NCBI GenBank assembly: GCA_963516475.1
Contig: CAUQBR010000004.1
Coordinates: forward strand, 72,706-136,705
Length of the DNA stretch: 64,000 nucleotides
Direction: 5' to 3'
Origin: JABCPE02 sp963516475
Lineage (GTDB): Bacteria > Bacteroidota > Bacteroidia > Flavobacteriales > Weeksellaceae
Positions 8,947-17,900 of the stretch are shown piece after piece (the first letter of the stretch is position 1; every line of letters begins with the position of its first letter). A model generated the notes under the pieces. That model did not search any database and was not told the DNA's origin. It saw nothing but the letters and a program-made list of their open reading frames with translations. A program made the position numbers and the translations under genes.

Positions 8947-9411
8947 TTATATATCGCAGACAAACACCTCTATACCTTTTTGTAAAAGAGTGTCTTCTAT
9001 GATTGCCTCTATATCATCCCAAGAGCCTCCTGCCAGTCCACAGCCTATGCGGGGCATTTGCACTTTTGCGTTTATTTTTTGAGCAAACTCTGCCACTTGC
9101 TGTAAACCTTCTTTTACGGCTTCATAACGAATGGGAGGATTTCCATTTTCATCTTTATATATTTTATGCTGACCGATGATATTGGCAACCCACACATTTT
9201 CCTCTACAGCCACGAACTGAACAGCTCCCAAAGCAAAATCTTCACCTTCTTTATACCATTGTTTATATTGTTTCGCAGGTTCTTTCCATCGTTTAGAAAT
9301 TGCCAATACAAAACCTTTTCCCCAAGCCCCTATATCGTTGCAAATATGAGAGATAATGATATTACCCTCAGTCTGTGGTATGGTAGCATCTGCTTTTAAA
9401 TAATTTATCAT
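8947..9411 (-). CDS. Macro domain protein (ADP-ribose binding)
   Basis: A stand-alone macro domain of 154 residues. The ligand-loop features are visible: HICNDIGAWGKGFVLAIS near residues 22-39 and a second glycine loop MPRIGCGLAGGSWDDI near 119-134. The domain binds ADP-ribose or acts on ADP-ribosylated targets in related proteins; which of these applies here is unknown. It is most like the Poa1/TARG1-type branch (impression, not an alignment). Two small genes lie just upstream on the same strand (gaps of 17 and 11 bases), so the three may share a transcript. Confidence 0.85.
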   Translation of the reverse strand: MINYLKADATIPQTEGNIIISHICNDIGAWGKGFVLAISKRWKEPAKQYKQWYKEGEDFALGAVQFVAVEENVWVANIIGQHKIYKDENGNPPIRYEAVKEGLQQVAEFAQKINAKVQMPRIGCGLAGGSWDDIEAIIEDTLLQKGIEVFVCDI

Positions 9412-9428
9412 TGTTTAAATATTTTATT

Positions 9429-9659
9429 TTATAACTTACAAATCATTATATAATCTTCTTCATTGGTCTTAATGATTTCAAAACCTAATTTTAAATACAT
9501 CTTGGAAGCATAATTGGCTTTTTGCTGTTCAGGTTGTTGGATAATGCTCTTCTCAGGGGGTGTTACGCCTTCAGGAATAAAAATAGCATCGTAAAGAAAA
9601 TCATCTAAAAAGATATATTCACCAGAAATGATGGGTCTTATTTTCATATTTTTATTCAT
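9429..9659 (-). pseudogene. GNAT acetyltransferase remnant with internal deletion
   Basis: The open frame encodes about 77-87 residues. Its N-terminal half (MKIRPIISGEYIFLDDFLYD, then AIFIPEG and SIIQQPE) reads like the first 40 residues of a GNAT N-acetyltransferase. Its last 33 residues (KANYASKMYLKLGFEI, then EDYIMICKL) read like the end of the same family. The middle, including the acetyl-CoA binding Q/R-x-x-G-x-G/A segment, is missing, with the halves joined in frame at QQPE/QQKA. Family members are about 150-165 residues, so roughly 75-85 residues are gone. It is probably non-functional, though expressed as an intact frame. Possible starts are 9659 (MNKNMK), 9647 (MKIR) or the longer 9692. 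Confidence 0.7.
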
Positions 9660-9703
9660 TGTTATTAAGTCTTTATGCGTTCCTATAAGCATTTGTAACT
9701 GCT

Positions 9704-10042
9704 CTATCCACCAGCCAATAAAGTCCTATAGTAGAATAAAATACTGACAAGCAGCACCACAAAAGTAATTATAGAGATTGTAAATTCTGTTGTTCTCTTT
9801 TTAATTCTCTTTCGCATAGTATTCTGATACATAAAATTGATTCTTATATGCGTGATAATCTGATAGATAAAAAACAAAGGAAACAATACATAAGCCGTGA
9901 CAAAAATCCCTCCACAAATAATTTCTACCAAGGTTGAATTATAAAAACTGGAATAAAAAAGATTGGTAACTACTATAATTGGTGCGAGGATAACACACAG
10001 CAAACACCAAATACTAAAGTATAGTGAGTAATTTCTTCTCAT
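9704..10042 (-). CDS. Small membrane protein, unknown
   Basis: I do not recognise this 112-residue protein. It has three likely membrane segments: about residues 6-28, 40-62 and 88-107, with a basic loop between the last two (MRKRIKKRTTEF). It is followed after 11 bases by the acetyltransferase remnant and then the macro-domain gene on the same strand. It is AT-rich and has no obvious catalytic residues. Confidence 0.6.
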   Translation of the reverse strand: MRRNYSLYFSIWCLLCVILAPIIVVTNLFYSSFYNSTLVEIICGGIFVTAYVLFPLFFIYQIITHIRINFMYQNTMRKRIKKRTTEFTISIITFVVLLVSILFYYRTLLAGG

Positions 10043-10103
10043 TTTGGTAATTTTATAATACTACAAATATAGTGATTAGTAAGAACTTTTTTAGCAAAAA
10101 CAA

Positions 10104-10130
10104 AAATCCCACTTCAAAAGAGTGGGATTT
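10104..10130 (-). terminator. Intrinsic terminator after the DUF3467 gene
   Basis: Inverted repeat AAATCCCACT / AGTGGGATTT with a 7-base loop, followed on the minus strand by TTGTTTTTG. It lies 27 bases after the stop of the DUF3467 gene and closes the rpoB-rpoC-DUF3467 unit. Confidence 0.85.
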
Positions 10131-10156
10131 ATTGTCAATTTTTATGCTTACAAATC

Positions 10157-10462
10157 TTAAGCCTGAGCGTTGTTTCCTCCTAATACGAAAGGCTCAACTT
10201 CTTTGATTTCTCCAAACTGTTGTTCGTAGCTTTGGATATTTTGCTGAAGAGCTGCAAGAACTCTCTTTGCGTGAAGAGGAGCTAAGATAACTCTACTTCT
10301 TACCTGAGCCTGCTGAACTCCTGGCATGATTTGAATAAAATCTAAAACAAATTCTGATGGAGAGTGGTTTACTAATGCCAAGTTAGCATATGCACCAGCT
10401 GCTACCATTTCGTTTAATTGAATGTTAATGTTGTTTGGGTCTTGGTTTTGATTATTGTCCAT
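10157..10462 (-). CDS. DUF3467 domain protein
   Basis: A 101-residue soluble protein with the DUF3467 pattern: MVAAGAYANLALVNHSPSEF followed by VLDFIQIMPG, RSRVILAPLHAKRVLAALQQNI and a C-terminal YEQQFG. The family is found next to rpoC throughout Bacteroidota and its function is unknown. Here it lies 96 bases after rpoC, and the terminator directly downstream suggests it ends the rpoBC transcript. The gap contains an inverted repeat (10504-10537) that might lower read-through into it. Confidence 0.9.
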   Translation of the reverse strand: MDNNQNQDPNNINIQLNEMVAAGAYANLALVNHSPSEFVLDFIQIMPGVQQAQVRSRVILAPLHAKRVLAALQQNIQSYEQQFGEIKEVEPFVLGGNNAQA

Positions 10463-10503
10463 TTTTATTTTATTTTTTATTGGTTAATACTATATTAAAA
10501 TTC

Positions 10504-10537
10504 GAGGTGTGAAGATATTAAATTTATTTCAAACCTC
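10504..10537 (-). other. Inverted repeat between rpoC and DUF3467
   Basis: GAGGTGTGAA (10504-10513) and TTCAAACCTC (10528-10537) can pair with one mismatch around a 14-base loop. On the minus strand it follows the rpoC stop by about 20 bases, with only a weak T-rich tail (GAATTTTAAT). It may be a partial terminator or RNA-stability element. Confidence 0.45.
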
Positions 10538-10558
10538 AAACTTTAATTTTGCTTATTT

Positions 10559-13500
10559 TTATTTAATATCTTCAAACTCTCTATTAGAACCTACGATGAT
10601 GTTCTGGTAGTCTTTCAGACCTGTACCCGCAGGGATTCTGTGTCCTACGATTACATTTTCTTTCAGACCGTTCAGCTCATCTACTTTACCAGAAACAGCC
10701 GCTTCGTTTAGTACTTTGGTAGTTTCTTGGAATGATGCCGCAGACATGAATGATTTCGTCTGAAGAGCCGCTCTCGTAATACCCTGAAGCACTGGATTTG
10801 CAGTTGCTGTAAGTGCTTCTCTCACTTGTACCAATTGTAAATCTTCTCTCTTCAGTTTAGAGTTTTCATCTCTCAGCTCTCTTGCTGTAATCATCTGTCC
10901 TGGTTTCAATTCTTTAGAATCTCCTGCATCTACCACTACTTTTAGTCCGAATACTCTGTCGTTTTCTTCGATGAAATCTAGTTTGTGCTCAAGGCTTCCT
11001 TCCAAGAACTGAGTATCTCCTGCATCTACGATTTCCACTTTTGTCATCATCTGTCTTACGATAATTTCAAAGTGTTTATCATCAATTTTCACCCCTTGAA
11101 GACGGTATACCTCTTGGATTTCGTTCACGATGTATTCCTGAACCGCAGTAGGCCCTTTGATTGCCAAGATATCATCTGGCGTAATCGCTCCATCAGAAAG
11201 CGGATCTCCTGCTCTCACGAAGTCATTTTCCTGAACGATAATCTGGCTAGAAAGTTTCACTAGATATTTTCTAATTTCTCCTGTTCTAGACTCTACGATA
11301 AGCTCTCTGTTACCACGCTTGATTTTTCCGTAAGATACCACACCATCTATCTCTGTTACTACAGCTGGGTTAGAAGGGTTTCTCGCTTCGAACAATTCGG
11401 TAACTCTCGGTAGACCTCCGGTGATATCCCCTGCTTTTGCAGATTTTCTAGGGATTTTTATCAAGATTTTACCAGCTTTGATTTTTTCTCCGTCATTTAC
11501 CATCAAGTGGGCTCCCACAGGAAGGTTATATGCTTTTTGCTCTACACCTTTAGAATCTACCACTCTCAATGTAGGAACGGCTTTTTTGTCTCTTGATTCG
11601 GAAATTACTTTCTCTTCAAAACCTGTCTGCTCGTCTATTTCCAACTGGAAAGTTCTACCTTGGATGATATCTTCATATTCTATCTTACCTGTAGTTTCCG
11701 CGATGATAACGGCGTTATATGGATCCCACTTACAGATGAGGTCACCTTTTTTCACTTTATCACCTGGCTTCACAGAAAGAACCGCACCATAAGGGATGTT
11801 TGCCACCATGATAGGCGTTCTTGCTTCATTATCAGCCACTAAACGGAATTCTGTAGAACGAGATACAACCACCTCAGTTTTGTTTCCGTTTTCATCTTCT
11901 GATGTGATGGTTCTTACCTCATCCATTTCTACGATACCATCTCTTCTCGCTGTGATGGAAGGATTTACAGAGACATTCCCCGCAGTACCCCCTTGGTGGA
12001 AGGTTCTCAGTGTCAGCTGTGTACCTGGTTCCCCGATAGACTGCGCTGCGATAACTCCCACAGCTTCACCCATGTGAATCATCTTACCAGTTGCCAAGTT
12101 TCTACCATAACATCTCGCACAGATACCTTTTTTAGCCTCACAGCTTAGTGGAGAACGAACTTCTACTGTCTCGATTCCAGCATCTTCTATTTTCTTCGCT
12201 AAAGCTTCGCTGATAATCTGGTCTGCTGCTACGATAAGTTCATCCGTTTCTGGATCATATACATCATGAAGAGAAACTCTACCCAAAATTCTTTCAGAAA
12301 GTTTTTCTACGATTTCATCATTTTTCTTCAATGGAGAAACTTCTACTCCTCTCAGTGTACCACAGTCATCTTCTGTAATAATCACATCCTGAGCCACATC
12401 CACAAGTCTTCTTGTCAAATATCCTGCATCGGCAGTCTTAAGCGCCGTATCCGCAAGACCTTTTCTCGCCCCGTGGGTAGAGATGAAGTATTCTAGGATA
12501 GAAAGACCTTCTTTAAAGTTGGCTACAATCGGGTTTTCGATGATTTCCGCTCCTGTAGAACCAGCTTTCTGAGGTTTTGCCATCAAACCACGCATACCAG
12601 AGAGCTGACGAATCTGTTCTTTAGATCCCCTCGCTCCAGAGTCTAGCATCATATAAACAGAGTTAAATCCACCTTGGTCGGTTTTCATTCTGCTCATAAT
12701 CATCTCTGTAAGACCCGCGTTGGTATTTGTCCATACATCGATAACTTGGTTATAACGCTCTGTATCTGTGATAAGCCCCATGTTATAGTTGTCCTTGATG
12801 CCATCCACAGTTTCCACCGCCTGAGCGATCATTTGTTTTTTCTCCTCTGGAACTACGATATCCGCCAAGCTAAATGAAAGTCCTCCTTTGAAGGCGTTCA
12901 TATAACCAAGGTTTTTCATATCGTCCAAGAATTTCACCGTAGTAGGGAAATCTGTCTCCGCAAGGATAGTACCGATGACATCTCTCAGCGATTTTTTAGT
13001 CAGTAATATATCTATATATCCTACTTCTTTCGGTACAATTTGGTTAAACAAAATTCTACCTACTGTAGTTGGGATAAGTTTCGTTACAAATTCTCCGTTT
13101 TCTTTCAAAGTCAAACGGCATTTTACTTTCGCATTCAACGATGCTTTTCCTTCTGCATAGGCTATTTCTGCCTCTTCTGGAGAGTAGAATACTAGACCTT
13201 CACCTTTCACTTTGTAATCATCTGTAGAGTGAGCTTCTTTCGTCATGAAATAAAGCCCTAATACCATGTCCTGAGAAGGGACAGTGATAGGCGAACCATT
13301 CGCAGGGTTCAAGATATTCTGAGAACCAAGCATCAATAATTGTGCTTCCAAGATAGCCTCTGGACCTAGTGGTAAGTGAACCGCCATCTGGTCACCATCG
13401 AAATCGGCGTTGAAGGCTGTCGTTACCAATGGGTGAAGCTGAATAGCTTTCCCCTCGATCATCTTTGGCTGGAATGCCTGAATACCAAGTCTGTGAAGCG

Positions 13501-14824
13501 TAGGCGCACGGTTCAGAAGAACTGGGTGTCCTTTCATCACATTCTCCAAAATATCATATACAACAGGTTCTTTTCTGTCGATAATTCTCTTCGCAGATTT
13601 TACCGTTTTTACGATTCCTCTTTCTATCAATTTTCTGATAATGAACGGTTTATAAAGCTCCGCTGCCATATCCTTAGGGATACCGCATTCATGAAGCTGA
13701 AGTTCTGGCCCTACGACAATAACCGAACGCGCAGAGTAGTCCACCCTCTTACCTAACAAGTTCTGACGGAAACGCCCTTGTTTTCCTTTCAATGAATCAG
13801 AAAGTGATTTCAGTGGTCTGTTTGATTCAGATTTTACAGCTGAAGATTTTCTTGTATTATCAAACAATGAATCTACTGCCTCCTGAAGCATACGCTTTTC
13901 GTTTCTCAAGATAACCTCTGGAGCTTTGATTTCCATCAATCTCTTCAAACGGTTATTTCTGATGATTACTCTTCGGTAAAGGTCATTCAGATCCGAAGTA
14001 GCGAAACGACCACCATCAAGCGGAACTAGAGGTCTAAGCTCTGGCGGTGTAACAGGAAGCACACGCATCACCATCCACTCTGGGCGGTTAATCATTCTCG
14101 TGTTTGCTCCTCTCAATGCTTCCACCACAGAAAGTCTTTTCAGCGCCTCTGTTCTTCTTTGTTTAGAAGTTTCGTTATGAGCCTTGTGTCTCAAATCATA
14201 AGAAAGCTCATCAAGGTCTATTCTCTTCAATAAATCTTCGATAGCCTCAGCCCCCATTTTTGCAATGAATTTATTTGGGTCTGAATCATCAAGATACTGA
14301 TTTTCAGCTGGAATAGAGTCTAATACATCTAGGTATTCTTCCTCTGTAAGGAATTCCATTTCATCAAAATCAGAGCCATCTGCTTTTCTTGCAATCCCCT
14401 GCTGGATAACTACATATCTTTCGTAGTAAATAATCATATCCAGCTTCTTAGAAGGCAATCCAAGAAGATATCCTATTTTGTTCGGAAGGGAACGGAAATA
14501 CCAGATGTGCGCGATAGGAACCACCAAGTTGATATGTCCTATACGCTCTCTTCGTACTTTTTTCTCGGTAACTTCTACCCCGCATCGGTCGCAGACAATA
14601 CCTTTATATCTTATTCTTTTATACTTACCACAAGCACATTCATAGTCCTTTACAGGTCCAAAGATTTTCTCACAAAACAGACCGTCTCTCTCTGGTTTGT
14701 GCGTTCTATAGTTGATAGTTTCAGGCTTTAGAACCTCTCCTTTGGATTCTTGGAGAATAGATTCTGGTGATGCTAAACCTATCGTGATTTTGCTAAATCT
14801 ACTTGTTTTATTTTTATTTGACAT
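10559..14824 (-). CDS. rpoC: RNA polymerase beta' subunit
   Basis: Largest catalytic subunit of RNA polymerase, 1421 aa from ATG 14824 (MSNKNKTSRFSKI). The N-terminal zinc ribbon cysteines (CACGKYKRIRYKGIVCDRCG), the catalytic Mg loop NADFDGDQMAVH and the second zinc site (CEAKKGICARCYG) are intact. The frame stays open 17 codons upstream but conservation begins at the chosen start. It follows rpoB by 76 bases that contain a strong hairpin. Transcription is minus strand in the order rpoB, rpoC, DUF3467. Confidence 0.98.
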   Translation of the reverse strand: MSNKNKTSRFSKITIGLASPESILQESKGEVLKPETINYRTHKPERDGLFCEKIFGPVKDYECACGKYKRIRYKGIVCDRCGVEVTEKKVRRERIGHINLVVPIAHIWYFRSLPNKIGYLLGLPSKKLDMIIYYERYVVIQQGIARKADGSDFDEMEFLTEEEYLDVLDSIPAENQYLDDSDPNKFIAKMGAEAIEDLLKRIDLDELSYDLRHKAHNETSKQRRTEALKRLSVVEALRGANTRMINRPEWMVMRVLPVTPPELRPLVPLDGGRFATSDLNDLYRRVIIRNNRLKRLMEIKAPEVILRNEKRMLQEAVDSLFDNTRKSSAVKSESNRPLKSLSDSLKGKQGRFRQNLLGKRVDYSARSVIVVGPELQLHECGIPKDMAAELYKPFIIRKLIERGIVKTVKSAKRIIDRKEPVVYDILENVMKGHPVLLNRAPTLHRLGIQAFQPKMIEGKAIQLHPLVTTAFNADFDGDQMAVHLPLGPEAILEAQLLMLGSQNILNPANGSPITVPSQDMVLGLYFMTKEAHSTDDYKVKGEGLVFYSPEEAEIAYAEGKASLNAKVKCRLTLKENGEFVTKLIPTTVGRILFNQIVPKEVGYIDILLTKKSLRDVIGTILAETDFPTTVKFLDDMKNLGYMNAFKGGLSFSLADIVVPEEKKQMIAQAVETVDGIKDNYNMGLITDTERYNQVIDVWTNTNAGLTEMIMSRMKTDQGGFNSVYMMLDSGARGSKEQIRQLSGMRGLMAKPQKAGSTGAEIIENPIVANFKEGLSILEYFISTHGARKGLADTALKTADAGYLTRRLVDVAQDVIITEDDCGTLRGVEVSPLKKNDEIVEKLSERILGRVSLHDVYDPETDELIVAADQIISEALAKKIEDAGIETVEVRSPLSCEAKKGICARCYGRNLATGKMIHMGEAVGVIAAQSIGEPGTQLTLRTFHQGGTAGNVSVNPSITARRDGIVEMDEVRTITSEDENGNKTEVVVSRSTEFRLVADNEARTPIMVANIPYGAVLSVKPGDKVKKGDLICKWDPYNAVIIAETTGKIEYEDIIQGRTFQLEIDEQTGFEEKVISESRDKKAVPTLRVVDSKGVEQKAYNLPVGAHLMVNDGEKIKAGKILIKIPRKSAKAGDITGGLPRVTELFEARNPSNPAVVTEIDGVVSYGKIKRGNRELIVESRTGEIRKYLVKLSSQIIVQENDFVRAGDPLSDGAITPDDILAIKGPTAVQEYIVNEIQEVYRLQGVKIDDKHFEIIVRQMMTKVEIVDAGDTQFLEGSLEHKLDFIEENDRVFGLKVVVDAGDSKELKPGQMITARELRDENSKLKREDLQLVQVREALTATANPVLQGITRAALQTKSFMSAASFQETTKVLNEAAVSGKVDELNGLKENVIVGHRIPAGTGLKDYQNIIVGSNREFEDIK

Positions 14825-14850
14825 AGTTTTTCTATTAAGATTAAAGAGCT

Positions 14851-14884
14851 GGGAACTGAGATATCTATCTCGCACTCAATTCCC
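14851..14884 (-). other. Hairpin between rpoB and rpoC
   Basis: Arms GGGAACTGAG (14851-14860) and CTCAATTCCC (14875-14884) form a ten-pair stem with one G-U pair and a 14-base loop in the minus-strand RNA. It lies in the 76-base gap between the two genes and lacks a T tract, so a processing or stability element is more likely than a terminator. Confidence 0.6.
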
Positions 14885-14900
14885 TGTCTCGTGTCTATTT

Positions 14901-17900
14901 TTATTCTTCTAATCTGACATCAAGTCCAAGTCCTTGTAACTCGTGTAGCAATACATTGAATGATTCTGGGATGCCTGGTTCTGGCATAGATTCACCTTTT
15001 GCGATTGCTTCATAAGTTTTCGCTCTACCCATGACATCATCAGACTTCACAGTCAAGATTTCTCTTAGGATATTAGATGCTCCGAATGCCTCAAGAGCCC
15101 AAACCTCCATCTCTCCGAAACGCTGACCACCGAACTGTGCTTTACCACCGAGTGGCTGCTGCGTGATAAGTGAGTAAGGACCGATAGAACGAGCATGCAT
15201 CTTATCATCTACCATGTGTCCTAGTTTCAGCATGTAGATAACTCCCACAGTAGCTGGCTGAGTAAATCTCTCCCCTGTTCCTCCATCATACAGATATGTA
15301 TTTCCGTATTTAGGAAGACCTGCTTGGTCTGTGTATTCTGTAATCTGATCTAGACTTGCTCCATCAAAGATAGGTGTCGCAAATTTCAATCCTAATTTCT
15401 TACCTGCCCATCCTAAAACTGTCTCATAAATCTGACCAATGTTCATTCGCGAAGGTACCCCTAGTGGGTTTAGTACGATGTCCACTGGTGTTCCATCTTC
15501 CAAGAAAGGCATATCTTCCTGACGAACGATTCTAGAAACGATACCCTTGTTACCGTGTCGTCCCGCCATTTTATCCCCTACATTCAGCTTTCTCTTCTTA
15601 GCGATATAAACTTTAGCTAATTTAATGATTCCTGTAGGAAGCTCATCCCCGATAGAAATAGTAAATTTCTCTCTGTTTTTAACTCCTTGTAAATCATTAA
15701 ACTTGATTTTATAATTGTTAATCAAGGTATTTACCAATGCATTTTTCTCCTCATCTGCAGTCCAGTCAGCACCGCTTACGGTGTTATAGTCCTCTATGCT
15801 AGACAAGAGTTTCATCGTAAATTTACCTTTTCCGATAATCTCCTCTCCAAGGTCGTTTTTAACTCCTTGTGATGTCTCTCCACCTACGATAGCATTTAGT
15901 TTTTCCAGCAAAGTATTTCTAAGGCTGTCAAACTCCTTTTGGAATTTGTTTTCTACCTCTTCTAATTTTAGTTTTTCTTCGCTTCTTTTCTTTCTATCTT
16001 TGATGTTTCTAGAGAATAGTTTTTTATCAACTACTACTCCTCTCAATGAAGAATCTGCTTTCAGTGAAGCGTCTTTCACATCACCAGCCTTGTCTCCGAA
16101 GATAGCTCTCAATAGTTTTTCTTCTGGTGTAGGGTCAGACTCTCCTTTTGGAGTAATTTTCCCGATAAGAATGTCGCCAGGTTTTACCTCCGCTCCGATT
16201 CTAATCATACCATTTTCATCAAGATCTTTGGTAGCTTCTTCTGATACATTCGGGATATCTGCTGTAAGCTCTTCCATACCAAGTTTAGTATCACGAACTT
16301 CCAAAGAATATTCATCTATGTGGATAGAAGTAAACCAGTCCTCACGAACCACTTTTTCATTGATTACGATAGCGTCCTCGAAGTTATACCCTTTCCACGG
16401 CATGAACGCTACCACTAGGTTTCTACCCAATGCCAATTCACCGTTTTCAGTAGCATATCCTTCACAAAGAACTTGACCTTTTTCTACCTTATCTCCTACT
16501 CTCACGATAGGTTTCAAAGTGATTGTAGTAGATTGGTTGGTTTTTCTAAATTTGGTCAAATAGTAAGTTTTAGTAGCAGATTCAAAAGAAACCAAATCTT
16601 CATTTTCTGTTCTTTCGTATTTGATAACGATTTTATCTGCATCTACATATTCTACTTCTCCTTTTCCTTCAGCATTTATCAATACTCTAGAGTCTTTTGC
16701 TACTTGTCTCTCCAGTCCAGTCCCTACAATAGGAGCTTCTGGTCTTAGTAGCGGCACCGCCTGACGCATCATGTTTGAACCCATCAATGCACGGTTCGCA
16801 TCATCATGCTCCAAGAACGGAATTAGAGATGCAGAAATACCAGAAATCTGGTTTGGCGCGATGTCTATCAAATCTACCTGTTCTGGCTCTACCACTGGAT
16901 AATCTCCATCCAAACGAGCAATAACTCTCTCTGTTAGGATAGTTCCATCTTCTTTAATGTCGATATTAGCCTGTGCGATGATTTTTGATTCCTCATCTTC
17001 TGCATTCAAATATATAGGAGCAGATTTGTAGTCTACTTTTCCGTTTTCTACTTTTCTATAAGGTGTTTCTATGAAACCTAAATTATTGATTTTAGCATAA
17101 CATCCCAAAGAAGAAATCAAACCAATGTTCGGTCCCTCTGGTGTCTCAATTGGACAAATTCTTCCGTAGTGAGTATGGTGGACATCTCGCACCTCGAAAC
17201 CTGCTCTTTCTCTAGAAAGACCACCAGGCCCTAGTGCAGAAAGTCTTCGCTTGTGAGTAACCTCAGAAAGCGGGTTCGTTTGGTCCATAAACTGAGACAA
17301 CTGGTTGGTTCCGAAGAATGAATTAACCACAGAGGTCAATGTCTTAGCATTAACCAAATCCAATGGCGTAAATATCTCATTATCACGAACATTCATTCTT
17401 TCTTTAATCGTTCTAGCAATTCTAGAAAGTCCCACTCCGAACTGACCAGCCAACTGCTCTCCAACAGTTTTAATTCTTCTGTTAGAAAGGTGGTCTATAT
17501 CATCCACTTCTGCTTTAGAGTTAGCCAGTTCTATCAAGTGACGAACGATTGCAATAATATCCTCTTTCGTAAGAACCTCGGTTTCAACAGGAATATTTAA
17601 GTCTAATTTTTTATTTAATCTATATCTACCTACCTCTCCCAAAGAATATCTCTGCTCTGAGAAGAACAAGTTTTCAATGATTTTTCTTGCTGTTTCCTCA
17701 TCTGGCGGATCTGCATTTCTCAACTGACGATAGATGTACTCCACAGCCTCTTTTTCAGAGTTAGTAGGGTCTTTTTGTAATGTATTTTGGATGATAGAGA
17801 ACTCGCTGCTGTTTTCATTATGCAACAAGATAGTTTTCACTCCTGAATCAAGAATCAAATCCAAATGTTCTTTTTCCAGCACAGTCTCCCTATCAAGGAT

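Noticed and set aside
15796..16476. 226-codon plus-strand frame inside rpoB
   Set aside because: Antisense to highly conserved rpoB sequence; Ser/Phe-rich composition typical of such shadows.
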